Shown in pieces: positions 18,232 to 26,301 of a DNA stretch of 63,207 bases (position 1 is its first letter; every line of letters starts with the position of its first letter). Source of the stretch: an uncultured Piscirickettsiaceae bacterium (GTDB lineage Bacteria > Pseudomonadota > Gammaproteobacteria > Methylococcales > Cycloclasticaceae); NCBI GenBank assembly GCA_913061075.1, contig CAJXSK010000011.1, positions 1-63,207 on the forward strand, written 5' to 3'. The position numbers were made by a program, and so were the translations under genes. Under the pieces are notes generated by a model. The model ran no database searches and was not told the origin of the DNA. It saw nothing but the letters and a program-made list of their open reading frames with translations.

Positions 18232-18247
18232 GACGTGAAAACACGTC
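18232..18247. promoter_or_regulatory. Palindrome in divergent promoter (possible operator)
   Basis: GACGTG-AAAA-CACGTC is a perfect 6-base inverted repeat in the gap between the aldehyde dehydrogenase and the DapA-family gene. The place and symmetry suit a dimeric repressor or activator controlling both, but no regulator gene lies nearby and the protein is unknown. Confidence 0.45.
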
Positions 18248-18309
18248 GGCGCAAAAATTCCAAGAACTAGCTGAATGAACATTTCAACATTAGCACAAGG
18301 AGAACCTTG

Positions 18310-19272
18310 ATGGATTACACCAGAGAAACAGCAAAGCAATGGGCAGGTGAAAATATTAGAGGCTTATTTATGTGCCCTATTTCTCCCATGAATGATGACT
18401 TTACGTTTGATGAAGTAGGTATTCGTGAAAATATCGAAGCGTTTATCGACATGGGTGTAGATGGACTGGTTGTGGGTGGTTTTATTGCTGAGTGTTGGAA
18501 TGCTACGTTGACAGAATGGTACCGTTATCACGAGGTAGTTGCGGACGCAGTAAAAGGTCGTGTGCCTTTGTTTTCAATATTACTAGACCCTAGCGCATAT
18601 CAAACCATTGAAAAAATGAAACGCCTGGAAGAGTTGGGTTATGACGGTGCAGAAGTGATCAACCCCGTTGTGCAATTAAAAAGCGATAACGAAGTGTATG
18701 ACTGGTTTAAGTTTATTACGGATAATTCTGACTTGGCTGTGGTGTTGTATAGAACGCCGGTATCAGGCAAAGTGTTGGGTTGGGATTTAATGCGGCGTTT
18801 GGCTGACCTTGAAACAGTAGTCGGTACGAAACAAGGCGTTATGAACCGCGTGGAAACGTTGAAATTAAGACGTATTATCCGCAACGATTTTATTGTTGCA
18901 GACCCGTTTGAAGCGGTATTTTGTGATGATTTGCGAAAAGGAGGCCAAACAGTATTTGGTGAATTGTCTTACATTTTGTACGGTAAAAAACGGCATATAG
19001 TTAAAGATTATATGGCCTTGTCAGCCGCAGGTAAGTGGGAAGAAGCATACCAAGTTAGTGAACAGTTGAATGACATTCGAGAGTTCTATAACGAAGTGTT
19101 TATTTGGGATGTGGTACAAACATTTACCTATGCCAGTGCACTTGCTAGCATGAAAGCGTGGTTCGAAGAAATTGGCTTAAAAGCAGGCCCTATTCGCCCG
19201 CCAGTGCGACAATGTACGCCAGAATTAAGGCAAACCATTCACACCAGACTAAAAGAGTTAGGCGTTAGTTAA
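18310..19272 (+). CDS. DapA-superfamily aldolase/synthase (possible hydratase-aldolase)
   Basis: This 320-residue TIM-barrel class I aldolase is of the DHDPS/NAL family. K174 (VVGTKQGV) sits where the Schiff-base lysine belongs and Y147 (VVLYRTP) where the catalytic tyrosine is expected. The C-terminal LKAGPIRPP recalls NahE-type hydratase-aldolases of aromatic degradation, which cleave off pyruvate and an aldehyde. The catabolic setting beside an aldehyde dehydrogenase supports that over lysine synthesis, though this is inference. The ATG at 18310 has AAGGAG seven bases upstream and is preferred over the TTG at 18307. Confidence 0.82.
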   Translation: MDYTRETAKQWAGENIRGLFMCPISPMNDDFTFDEVGIRENIEAFIDMGVDGLVVGGFIAECWNATLTEWYRYHEVVADAVKGRVPLFSILLDPSAYQTIEKMKRLEELGYDGAEVINPVVQLKSDNEVYDWFKFITDNSDLAVVLYRTPVSGKVLGWDLMRRLADLETVVGTKQGVMNRVETLKLRRIIRNDFIVADPFEAVFCDDLRKGGQTVFGELSYILYGKKRHIVKDYMALSAAGKWEEAYQVSEQLNDIREFYNEVFIWDVVQTFTYASALASMKAWFEEIGLKAGPIRPPVRQCTPELRQTIHTRLKELGVS

Positions 19273-19273
19273 C

Positions 19274-20302
19274 ATGATGGAAGAACAATTACATATCTGT
19301 ATACATGGCGCCGGTGGTTTGGGTTCTGTCATCGGTGGTTATCTTGCAAAATCGGGCCATAAGGTCACACTGATTAGTAGGCAAGCGCATGCTGATGCCG
19401 TTAATAATGATGGTCTGAATATTTTTGGTCGGCTAGGTGACATGGTGATTAAAGATAACTTAACGGCCGTCACTCAACCGGTGCTGGTAGCTGGCGATAT
19501 TGATTATTATATTTTATTAACTAAAGCTAAAGATGCAGCAGGTGCTATTGCTGATGCTGCGGTTATATCTGACCGAATAAAATGCGCACTGACGATGCAA
19601 AATGGTGTTGGTAAAGAATCGTTATTGATTGATGCGTTTGGCAAAGAGCGTGTAATTGGTGGGTCGATTATAGAAGGCGCTACGTTGATTGAACCAGGAC
19701 GAGTCAATAATCATGTTACGGCGCCAACAACTGCTTATTTTGGTGAGTTAGGCGGCGGTAGCACGCAACGAACAGAGGTATTGGCAGAGGTGTTTACTAA
19801 CGCTAATTTAAATGCTAAATCAGTTGATGATATAGACAATGTTTTATGGGAAAAGGTGGTGCAAGTATCGGGGGCCTCTTCATGGTCTGCGAGTACATTA
19901 GGATCCATTCCTATGTTAGATTATTGGGATGGCATTTCAGTAAAAGAAGGCGCTGAGCATTATGTTACCATTGCGCAAGAGCTGATTGATGTGTACAAGG
20001 CAATGGGTTACACGCCACAAGATTATTACGCGCCGTTTTCATTTTTAAAAATGATTGATGAATCATCCTTTGAAAAAGCCGTGCGAGCCTGCGTTGATAT
20101 GGGTGTAACGATGGGGCCGAAAACGCCGGGCGTAAGAACATCTATGCACGAAGACTTGGTGAATGGTAAAGAAACAGAAGCGGACACGTTGTTCATGCCT
20201 TTAGTTGAACAAGCTAAAAAGTACAATATTGCGATACCGACGTTTTTGGGCGCGTATCGGGTGATAAAAACGATTGATAGTAATTTAAATAAAAGGAATT
20301 AA
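19274..20302 (+). CDS. Ketopantoate reductase-like (PanE/ApbA family) oxidoreductase
   Basis: This 342-residue protein has an N-terminal NAD(P)-binding GAGGLGSVIGGYL near 9-21, a family LLTKAKD near 81 and an ApbA C-terminal helical domain with ALTMQNGVGKE in between. Family members reduce 2-dehydropantoate or other 2-keto acids. It begins two bases after the DapA-family stop and precedes the epoxide hydrolase-like gene by two bases, so it works in the same pathway; a catabolic 2-oxo acid or hydroxy acid substrate is more likely than pantoate synthesis. Confidence 0.82.
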   Translation: MMEEQLHICIHGAGGLGSVIGGYLAKSGHKVTLISRQAHADAVNNDGLNIFGRLGDMVIKDNLTAVTQPVLVAGDIDYYILLTKAKDAAGAIADAAVISDRIKCALTMQNGVGKESLLIDAFGKERVIGGSIIEGATLIEPGRVNNHVTAPTTAYFGELGGGSTQRTEVLAEVFTNANLNAKSVDDIDNVLWEKVVQVSGASSWSASTLGSIPMLDYWDGISVKEGAEHYVTIAQELIDVYKAMGYTPQDYYAPFSFLKMIDESSFEKAVRACVDMGVTMGPKTPGVRTSMHEDLVNGKETEADTLFMPLVEQAKKYNIAIPTFLGAYRVIKTIDSNLNKRN

Positions 20303-20304
20303 AA

Positions 20305-20697
20305 ATGACAATGCAATCACAAAAAGACACGGTTAGAGAATTTTGCTCTGCTTGGGATAATTTAGACGTAGATAAAATCATGTCGTTAATGAGTGACGAC
20401 GCGGTGTATCACAATATGCCAATAGCGCCATTAAAAGGGCAGCAAGACATAGCCGGCTTTATTGGTGGTTTTTTAGAATTAGCAGATTCGTGTCAATTTA
20501 AAATATTAAACCTAGTGGCTGACGAGCACCGAGTGGTAACGGAACGTGTTGATACCTTCGGATTGAAAGATGGCTCTACTATTGATGCGTTACCCGTATT
20601 GGGGATATTTGAATTTGATAATAACGGTAAGATTTGTTGTTGGCGTGAATATTGGGATTTACAAGATTGGGTGGCTAGAGGCGGGCCGGCTCTTTAA
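20305..20697 (+). CDS. Limonene-1,2-epoxide hydrolase-like protein (SnoaL fold)
   Basis: This 130-residue protein has a cone-shaped alpha+beta fold of the SnoaL/NTF2 superfamily. The residues used by limonene-1,2-epoxide hydrolase to open an epoxide all have counterparts: Y35 and N37 in YHNMP, R81 and D83 in ERVDTF, and D118 in REYWD. That makes an epoxide hydrolase more likely than a plain SnoaL isomerase. It ends the three-gene unit after the aldolase and reductase and has AAAGGAA before the ATG. Confidence 0.78.
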   Translation: MTMQSQKDTVREFCSAWDNLDVDKIMSLMSDDAVYHNMPIAPLKGQQDIAGFIGGFLELADSCQFKILNLVADEHRVVTERVDTFGLKDGSTIDALPVLGIFEFDNNGKICCWREYWDLQDWVARGGPAL

Positions 20698-20700
20698 ACT

Positions 20701-21399
20701 TTAAATAACGGAGTCCTCTATTGTTTGCATAAGGCTCTTGATGATGAGGGCTGAATCGTTGAATAATTCACTTGAATTGCTTGGTGATTGAGGGGCGTTA
20801 TAGTAGGGGCTTTTTTGCCAACTATCACGGCTTGCGTCATCAAATAACGTAGCAAGTGGCAACGTTATTTCTGGGTGGAATTGGAGGGCGATAACGCGAT
20901 TGTTGTAGATGAACCCTTGGTTCTCACACGCTTCGCTTGAAGCAATTCTTATAGCGTTGTTTGGTATGTCAAATGTTTCGCTGTGTGAGTGAAAGAGCAA
21001 CAGGTCTTGCTTAAAGACATTGGCCAGTAACGTATTTTTAATTTCGTTAGATGGCGAAATAGTGTGCCAGCCAAATTCGCTCACAGGGTTTTGTTTAACG
21101 TCGGCACCTAAGGCATTGGCAATTAGCTGCGCACCAAGGCAAATGCCCAACACCGTTTTTCCGGCGTCAATGACCTGTCTAATAAATACTTTTTCAGCTA
21201 TTAAATAAGGGTGCTCGGCTTCATCGTTGGCGCTCATTGGGCCGCCCATAATAATTAGCCAATCGATGTTTTCAACGTCTGGAAAGGTATGGTCTTCAAA
21301 AACGTAAATATGATTTATATCATGAAGGCTATCATCAAGGTAGGTACTAATACCGTGTTTGATTGATAAATGAACGTGGTGTAAGATGTGTATTTTCAC
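20701..21399 (-). CDS. Class I glutamine amidotransferase-like hydrolase
   Basis: This 232-residue protein is a stand-alone GATase1 domain with catalytic C87 (GICLGAQL), H175 and E177 (QFHPEI). No synthetase domain is attached. It is divergent from a Rieske dioxygenase and close to a glutamine-synthetase-like gene, the set found in aniline dioxygenase clusters, where the amidotransferase-like protein (TdnT/AtdA2) hydrolyses gamma-glutamylanilide. A comparable gamma-glutamyl amide hydrolase role is the best guess. Confidence 0.82.
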   Translation of the reverse strand: MKIHILHHVHLSIKHGISTYLDDSLHDINHIYVFEDHTFPDVENIDWLIIMGGPMSANDEAEHPYLIAEKVFIRQVIDAGKTVLGICLGAQLIANALGADVKQNPVSEFGWHTISPSNEIKNTLLANVFKQDLLLFHSHSETFDIPNNAIRIASSEACENQGFIYNNRVIALQFHPEITLPLATLFDDASRDSWQKSPYYNAPQSPSNSSELFNDSALIIKSLMQTIEDSVI

Positions 21400-21448
21400 T
21401 TTGATGTGATGGTGGCTAAAAACATGAAACTAAAAGCTAATTTAACAG

Positions 21449-21477
21449 TTGATATATTAAATTCATACTAGCATAAT
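21449..21477 (+). promoter_or_regulatory. Probable sigma-70 promoter of the dioxygenase genes
   Basis: TTGATA (21449-21454) and CATAAT (21472-21477) are separated by 17 bases, upstream of the Rieske alpha gene. Transcription would begin near 21484, shortly before the proposed ATT start at 21497. Confidence 0.5.
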
Positions 21478-21496
21478 AAGAGTCTAATATTAGGCC

Positions 21497-22819
21497 ATTA
21501 AACACAAAAAAAATAATATAAAAGAATTAGATAACTTAGTTCAGGCAGGACGTGTTCACCGTACGGTTTATACGGATGAAAATATTTTTTCTGTTGAGCA
21601 ACAAAAAGTGTTCTCTGAAACATGGGTGTATTTAGCACACGCGAGTGAAATCAAAGAACCGAATAGTTTTGTTGCACGGAAGATGGGGCAACGGTCAGTT
21701 ATTGTCACGCGTGATAAAGAGAATAAAATTCACGCGTTACTCAATCGCTGTACACATAGAGGCGCTACTGTTTGTCGGGAAAAGAAAGGTGATAAAACAC
21801 CTTTTTTTACGTGCCCATATCACGGATGGACTTTTCGGAATACGGGCGAATGCGCAGCCATTCCGCATCAAGATGCCTATGGGGAAGGTCTTGATAAGCA
21901 ACAGTTTAATTTAAAGAAAGTCCCTTTTGTATCGGAATACCGTGGTTTTATTTTTGCCACATTGAATCCTGAGAAAGGTAGAAAGGGGATTAAAGAACAT
22001 CTTAAGTCTGCGGCTGGCCGACTTGACGAATGGATTGACCACAATGGTGGCGATCATCGGGCTATTCGTATTAGTGGCGCACAACAATATACGGTTCATG
22101 CTAATTGGAAGTGCTTATACGATAACGCAGGTGATGGCTATCATCCTGAGTTTTCACACCAATCGTTACTTAAAATGACGCAAGAGCGTTATGGTTCTGG
22201 TATGGATTTGGACTACTTTTCCGGTGGAATTGATTCAACACCCATGTATTCGCAAAGCTTAGGTAATGGCCATTCTTTTTTAGATCAACGCCCCTGTATG
22301 TATGAAAATTCTGCCTTCGAGCGGCAGCGCCCCCAGCCAGGTAGAGAGGCCATTGTTGAACAATTAACTAAAGAGGTGGGTGAGCAAAAAGCCAAAGCGT
22401 ATTTTGAAATGGCCACGGGTGCAGGAATGAATTTAAATATATTCCCAAACTTGTTGTTTATTGGGAATCAAATGCAAGTCATTACGCCTTTATCCGTTGG
22501 TTTGTCGGATATGACGTGGTATTCAACGACAGTAGATAATGTGCCCACAGTAGTGAATACACTTCGAATACGCACTCAAGAAGACTTTACCGCGTTTGGT
22601 GAGCCGGATGACACCGCTAATTTTGAGGCTTGTTTTAAAGGGATGCAGGAACGTGAGATTGATTGGATTGATATCAGTAGACACCTTGGTAGGGCAGAAG
22701 ACAGCACGGATGACAGTGGTGTTGTAACGTCCGTTATTTCCTCTGATATTCATATGCGAACTTACTATGAAGAGTGGAAAAAATTGATGCAATCCAATGA
22801 TGCATCACGGTTAGGTTGA
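21497..22819 (+). CDS. Rieske aromatic ring-hydroxylating dioxygenase, alpha subunit
   Basis: This catalytic subunit has a Rieske [2Fe-2S] site (C85, H87, C106, H109 in the long form) and a mononuclear iron site in DGYHPEFSH (D213, H216, H221). The family N-terminal segment (LVQAGRVHRTVYTDENIF) is encoded upstream of the first usual start codon, the GTG at 21608, which would remove it. The frame is open back to 21494 with no ATG, GTG or TTG. The best start is ATT at 21497, giving 440 residues; an ATG-to-ATT change is possible. The gene is followed by beta-subunit and GS-like genes. No reductase or ferredoxin for it is in the window. Confidence 0.88.
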   Translation: MKHKKNNIKELDNLVQAGRVHRTVYTDENIFSVEQQKVFSETWVYLAHASEIKEPNSFVARKMGQRSVIVTRDKENKIHALLNRCTHRGATVCREKKGDKTPFFTCPYHGWTFRNTGECAAIPHQDAYGEGLDKQQFNLKKVPFVSEYRGFIFATLNPEKGRKGIKEHLKSAAGRLDEWIDHNGGDHRAIRISGAQQYTVHANWKCLYDNAGDGYHPEFSHQSLLKMTQERYGSGMDLDYFSGGIDSTPMYSQSLGNGHSFLDQRPCMYENSAFERQRPQPGREAIVEQLTKEVGEQKAKAYFEMATGAGMNLNIFPNLLFIGNQMQVITPLSVGLSDMTWYSTTVDNVPTVVNTLRIRTQEDFTAFGEPDDTANFEACFKGMQEREIDWIDISRHLGRAEDSTDDSGVVTSVISSDIHMRTYYEEWKKLMQSNDASRLG

Positions 22820-22824
22820 ACGAT

Positions 22825-23427
22825 ATGGTAGATACAAAAAATTCAGCAGGGCATCAAGATTCAACGTATTTAAATGAGGCGTATTACGATCAATTAATGC
22901 ACTTAAATGAAGATTGGCAGTTAGATGGCCCAGTGCCGGCAATCAATCAGCCGTCATTAGCAGATAAGCTAGCCTGTGAAGCACTTGTGTTTGCTGAGGC
23001 ACGTTTAGCTGATGACTTACGTTTGGAACAGTGGTTGGACTGTTATAGCGACAAAAGCATTTATTGGATACCGGCGAACTACCCTGCGGGTGATCCGCGG
23101 CAGGAAATTACCTTAGAGTTTCATGATAAACGACGATTAGAAGATCGCGTGGCGCGTATACGGACGGGGGTTGCCTATTCCATGTTGCCGGTTATTCGCA
23201 CACGGCACGTGTTAGGCAACATTGAATATTGGCAAGGTGAAACCAACGAAGTACGTGCTAGAACCAGCTTTATAATAGATGCTCTATTTAATGAAAAACA
23301 CAGAACTCTGTCGGGTTGGATAGGGTATTCATTCGTGAAAAATGATGGCGACTGGAAAATTTCTGTAAAACAAGTCAACTTAATAGATGCGGATTGTTTG
23401 CAGGAAAACAATACGTTTTTCTTATAG
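22825..23427 (+). CDS. Ring-hydroxylating dioxygenase, beta subunit
   Basis: This 200-residue protein has the SnoaL-like fold of dioxygenase small subunits, with the family segments LACEALVFAEARLAD, WLDCYSDKSIYWIP and RTRHVLGNI. It structures the alpha3beta3 complex and has no catalytic metal. The ATG at 22825 is 5 bases after the alpha stop, with TTAGGT upstream; a TTG at 22816 overlapping the alpha stop is the alternative. Translation is likely coupled to alpha. Confidence 0.88.
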   Translation: MVDTKNSAGHQDSTYLNEAYYDQLMHLNEDWQLDGPVPAINQPSLADKLACEALVFAEARLADDLRLEQWLDCYSDKSIYWIPANYPAGDPRQEITLEFHDKRRLEDRVARIRTGVAYSMLPVIRTRHVLGNIEYWQGETNEVRARTSFIIDALFNEKHRTLSGWIGYSFVKNDGDWKISVKQVNLIDADCLQENNTFFL

Positions 23428-23477
23428 AGAGATTCTGAACATAAGGCGCTTATAAAAAAACCAAAATGGGGTAGAGC

Positions 23478-24950
23478 ATGAGTAAGCAAAACATAGTTTC
23501 ATCTATTGGTTTAGATGGTTTTATTGCAAAGAATAAGTTATGGAATAAAGAACAAAAACAAGCGGCAAAAGCGCTTATTGAACGTTTAAAAAACGAGGAC
23601 ATTACTTACGTTCGAGTGACGTATTGCGACCAACACGGATTAACGCGCGGAAAAATGCTGCCTGTTAAACAGTTCGTGTCAGTGTTAAAAAATGGATTAG
23701 CCAGTACACACGCTATTTTTGCAATGGACTCGGCTAATAATATTTTCTTGCCGGTGTTTAGTGAAGATGGCGGTTTTGGTAATGATGAAATGGGCGGCGC
23801 AGGCGATATGATTATGGTGCCAGACCCGGCAACATTCCGGCTGCTTCCGTGGGCAGAAAAAACAGGCTGGGTATTATCCGATTTGTACCTAAAATCAGGC
23901 GCGGTCATGCCCTTTTCTCCAAGGGCCATATTGGCTACCCAGTTGAAAAAACTACATGCAAAAGGGTTTGAACTGTTGATTGGCCTTGAAGTGGAGTTTC
24001 ATGTTTTTAAAATTGATGATCCACAATTAACTATGGAAGCGTCAACTCAACCGGCTGAGCCACCCAGCGTATCGCCATTGGCACACGCGTATCAATATCA
24101 ATGTGAACAAAACTTGGACGAAGTGACACCATTGATGGAGTTGTTTCATCAGAATTTACAAGCTTTGGGCTTACCCATTCGAACACTTGAAGATGAGTGG
24201 GGCCCAGGCCAGTGTGAAATAACCATGGAGCCGCTACCAGCAATGCAAGCAGCAGACGCGATGGTGTTGATGCGTTCCACCTTAAAACAACTCGCACGCC
24301 GGCATGGCTACTTGGTTAGTTTTATGTGCAAGCCAGGGTTACCGAATGTGTATTCATCAGGTTGGCATTTACATCAATCGTTGGTTGATTTAAAAACGGG
24401 TGATAATGCGTTTGCGACAACAGATCAGAAACAATATTTATCCGAAGTAGGGCAACACTATGTCGCTGGGTTAATCGAACATGCTAGAGCGTGTACGGCA
24501 TTTTCTAACCCCACCATTAACGGCTATAAACGAATGAATGCGAATGCGCTGGCACCTAATAGAGCAGTTTGGTCAATTGATAATAAAGCGGCGTGTTTAA
24601 GGCTAGCAAATGCGGGAGACCGATCTGTGCATATTGAGAATCGCTCTGGTGAGCCAGCGGCAAATCCTTATCTATTTTTCACTTCACAGTTAGCAGCCGG
24701 TATGGAAGGCATTGAAAGCAAACGTGATCCAGGCCCCCCACTAAGTGACCCTTATGCTCAAACGGATAAAACAGCGTTACCAGCGAGTTTAATGGAAGGC
24801 ATTACAGCATTGGACAAGTCTGAACTGTTAAGAAAAGAGATGGGTGAACCCTTTGTGAATTATTATTTAATGCTTAAACGGCATGAAATTCATCGTTTCT
24901 TATCCACAGTGACGGATTGGGAACATAAAGAATATTTTGAACGCTATTAA
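23478..24950 (+). CDS. Glutamine synthetase-like ligase (gamma-glutamyl amide synthetase type)
   Basis: This 490-residue protein has the full GS fold: N-terminal beta-grasp (YVRVTYCDQHGLTRGK), metal-binding EVEFHVF and EDEWGPGQCEIT, and SGWHLHQSL. It is closer to the GlnA-like enzymes that ligate glutamate to amines (gamma-glutamylanilide synthase TdnQ/AtdA1, IpuC, polyamine PuuA) than to ammonia-assimilating GlnA. Immediately after the dioxygenase subunits and near a GATase gene, it probably activates an amine substrate as its gamma-glutamyl amide. The amine cannot be named from sequence. Confidence 0.88.
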   Translation: MSKQNIVSSIGLDGFIAKNKLWNKEQKQAAKALIERLKNEDITYVRVTYCDQHGLTRGKMLPVKQFVSVLKNGLASTHAIFAMDSANNIFLPVFSEDGGFGNDEMGGAGDMIMVPDPATFRLLPWAEKTGWVLSDLYLKSGAVMPFSPRAILATQLKKLHAKGFELLIGLEVEFHVFKIDDPQLTMEASTQPAEPPSVSPLAHAYQYQCEQNLDEVTPLMELFHQNLQALGLPIRTLEDEWGPGQCEITMEPLPAMQAADAMVLMRSTLKQLARRHGYLVSFMCKPGLPNVYSSGWHLHQSLVDLKTGDNAFATTDQKQYLSEVGQHYVAGLIEHARACTAFSNPTINGYKRMNANALAPNRAVWSIDNKAACLRLANAGDRSVHIENRSGEPAANPYLFFTSQLAAGMEGIESKRDPGPPLSDPYAQTDKTALPASLMEGITALDKSELLRKEMGEPFVNYYLMLKRHEIHRFLSTVTDWEHKEYFERY

Positions 24951-24967
24951 TCAAAAAACGAAATAAC

Positions 24968-25582
24968 ATGAAAATTGATCCAAAAACCCAAGATAAGTTC
25001 TTTAACATTCTAAAGGCAGTGGTCATTCCAAGGCCTATAGCGTTCGTGTCATCACAGTCAAAAGACGGCGTGCTCAATTTAGCACCATTCTCATTCTTCA
25101 ATGGTGTTTGTTACGACCCGCCGACCATTAGTGTGTCTATTGCTCGTTTTGCGGGTAATAAACCAAAAGATAGCTTGGTTAATATTGAAGAAACGGGTGA
25201 GTTTGTCGTGAATTTGGTCAATCAAGATATTGCGCAGGCAATGAATAAAACAGCCGCAGAATACCCTGCTGATGTTAACGAATTTGAAGTCGCAGGTCTA
25301 ACACCCACGGCATCTGAAATAGTGGCTGCGCCATGCGTGTTAGAATCACCAGTGAGTTTAGAGTGTAAATTAATACAAGTGGTACCAGTTAATGAGGGTT
25401 CGTCTAAAGAGTGTGGACTTATTATTGCTGAAGTCGTTTATTGCCATATAAACGATGATCTGTTTGATGGCCGTTATGTCGATATGAAAGGACTTGATGT
25501 GGTGGGGCGTTTAGGCGGCCACGAGTATTGCAAAGTGAACGACTTATTTGAGATGCGTTTGCCAATCTATAAAGAAGAGTAA
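24968..25582 (+). CDS. Flavin reductase-like, FMN-binding split-barrel protein
   Basis: This 204-residue protein of the DIM6/NTAB family shows VVIPRPIAFVSS, NLAPFSFFNGVCYDPPTIS and a C-terminal DVVGRLGGHEYCKVND. Members reduce free FMN or carry it in redox reactions. It follows the GS-like gene by 17 bases and so belongs to the dioxygenase unit. It is not the usual FAD/[2Fe-2S] reductase of Rieske dioxygenases, so whether it feeds electrons to that enzyme is open. Confidence 0.85.
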   Translation: MKIDPKTQDKFFNILKAVVIPRPIAFVSSQSKDGVLNLAPFSFFNGVCYDPPTISVSIARFAGNKPKDSLVNIEETGEFVVNLVNQDIAQAMNKTAAEYPADVNEFEVAGLTPTASEIVAAPCVLESPVSLECKLIQVVPVNEGSSKECGLIIAEVVYCHINDDLFDGRYVDMKGLDVVGRLGGHEYCKVNDLFEMRLPIYKEE

Positions 25583-25588
25583 AGCAAA

Positions 25589-26137
25589 TTAGCTTTTGTC
25601 ACCGGTATAGAATGTCGGATAAAGCCGCTTAACCTGTTCACCATTTGTATCCCACGCATGGCAACCATTAAGAAAGAACGGCCTTGGTTGAACATCTGAT
25701 TGTTTATTTTTGCTCATGCTCGACATGGTTTGAAATATGGTTGTGGTAGCAGGGCCCAGTAAATCAGCTAAATGTGTACACCCTTGCAGCCCGCCGACTA
25801 GTTTTTTAACGCGCATGGTCCAGCCAGCAGCAATTTTCTCACCAATCAATTTTTTAAATATCGGTGTAATATCAGGGCAACAAGCGAAAGGGGATTTATC
25901 GGTCACTGCGATGCAGTCGTGCACAACCAATTGGTCATCAACGGTAATGCGTATCCACATGTCATGTACGGGGTCGCCAGCTTCTACAGTACCTCGGTGG
26001 GCGCTTTCAAATGAATAAGTTTTAACGTCGGTAATATGCGCATCAACATCCCATAAACCATCGTTGCGTTTAAAACCGGTACAGGTGATTTGGCGTGTAT
26101 GGAGTTCTTTTCTTGCAGCGCTATCAGGTAATGGCAT
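25589..26137 (-). CDS. DUF2889 protein
   Basis: This 182-residue protein matches the DUF2889 family by its RKELHTRQITCTGFKR start, RDGxWDVDAHITDVK-like strand, a MWIRITVDD segment and the C-terminal GCTHLADLLGP. Function is unknown; members often lie in aromatic or other catabolic gene sets. It is convergent with the flavin reductase gene (6-base gap) and divergent from the copper ATPase across a large palindrome. Confidence 0.8.
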   Translation of the reverse strand: MPLPDSAARKELHTRQITCTGFKRNDGLWDVDAHITDVKTYSFESAHRGTVEAGDPVHDMWIRITVDDQLVVHDCIAVTDKSPFACCPDITPIFKKLIGEKIAAGWTMRVKKLVGGLQGCTHLADLLGPATTTIFQTMSSMSKNKQSDVQPRPFFLNGCHAWDTNGEQVKRLYPTFYTGDKS

Positions 26138-26203
26138 TTAATAACCGTCTTATGTAATTGAATAAGGTTTATGTGAAACTTTTATTGGCGTCACATGGAC
26201 TAA

Positions 26204-26258
26204 GTATAAACTTCATTTAACCTGAAGTACTTGCCTTCAGGTTAAATGAAGTTTATAC
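26204..26258. promoter_or_regulatory. 24-bp perfect inverted repeat in a divergent promoter
   Basis: Arms 26204-26227 and 26235-26258 are exact reverse complements around the 7-base centre TACTTGC. The core ACCTGAAG-N7-CTTCAGGT resembles the spacing of MerR/CueR-family operators. On the plus strand, TTGCCT (26231-26236) and TATACA (26254-26259) with a 17-base spacer make a sigma-70 promoter for the ATPase gene. The mirrored left arm provides TTTATACT for the DUF2889 gene. It is a likely metal-responsive operator; no regulator gene is adjacent. Confidence 0.7.
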
Positions 26259-26301
26259 ACTGTAGGTATATTAATACGTTAACGTAAAATAAGGAATCAG
26301 T

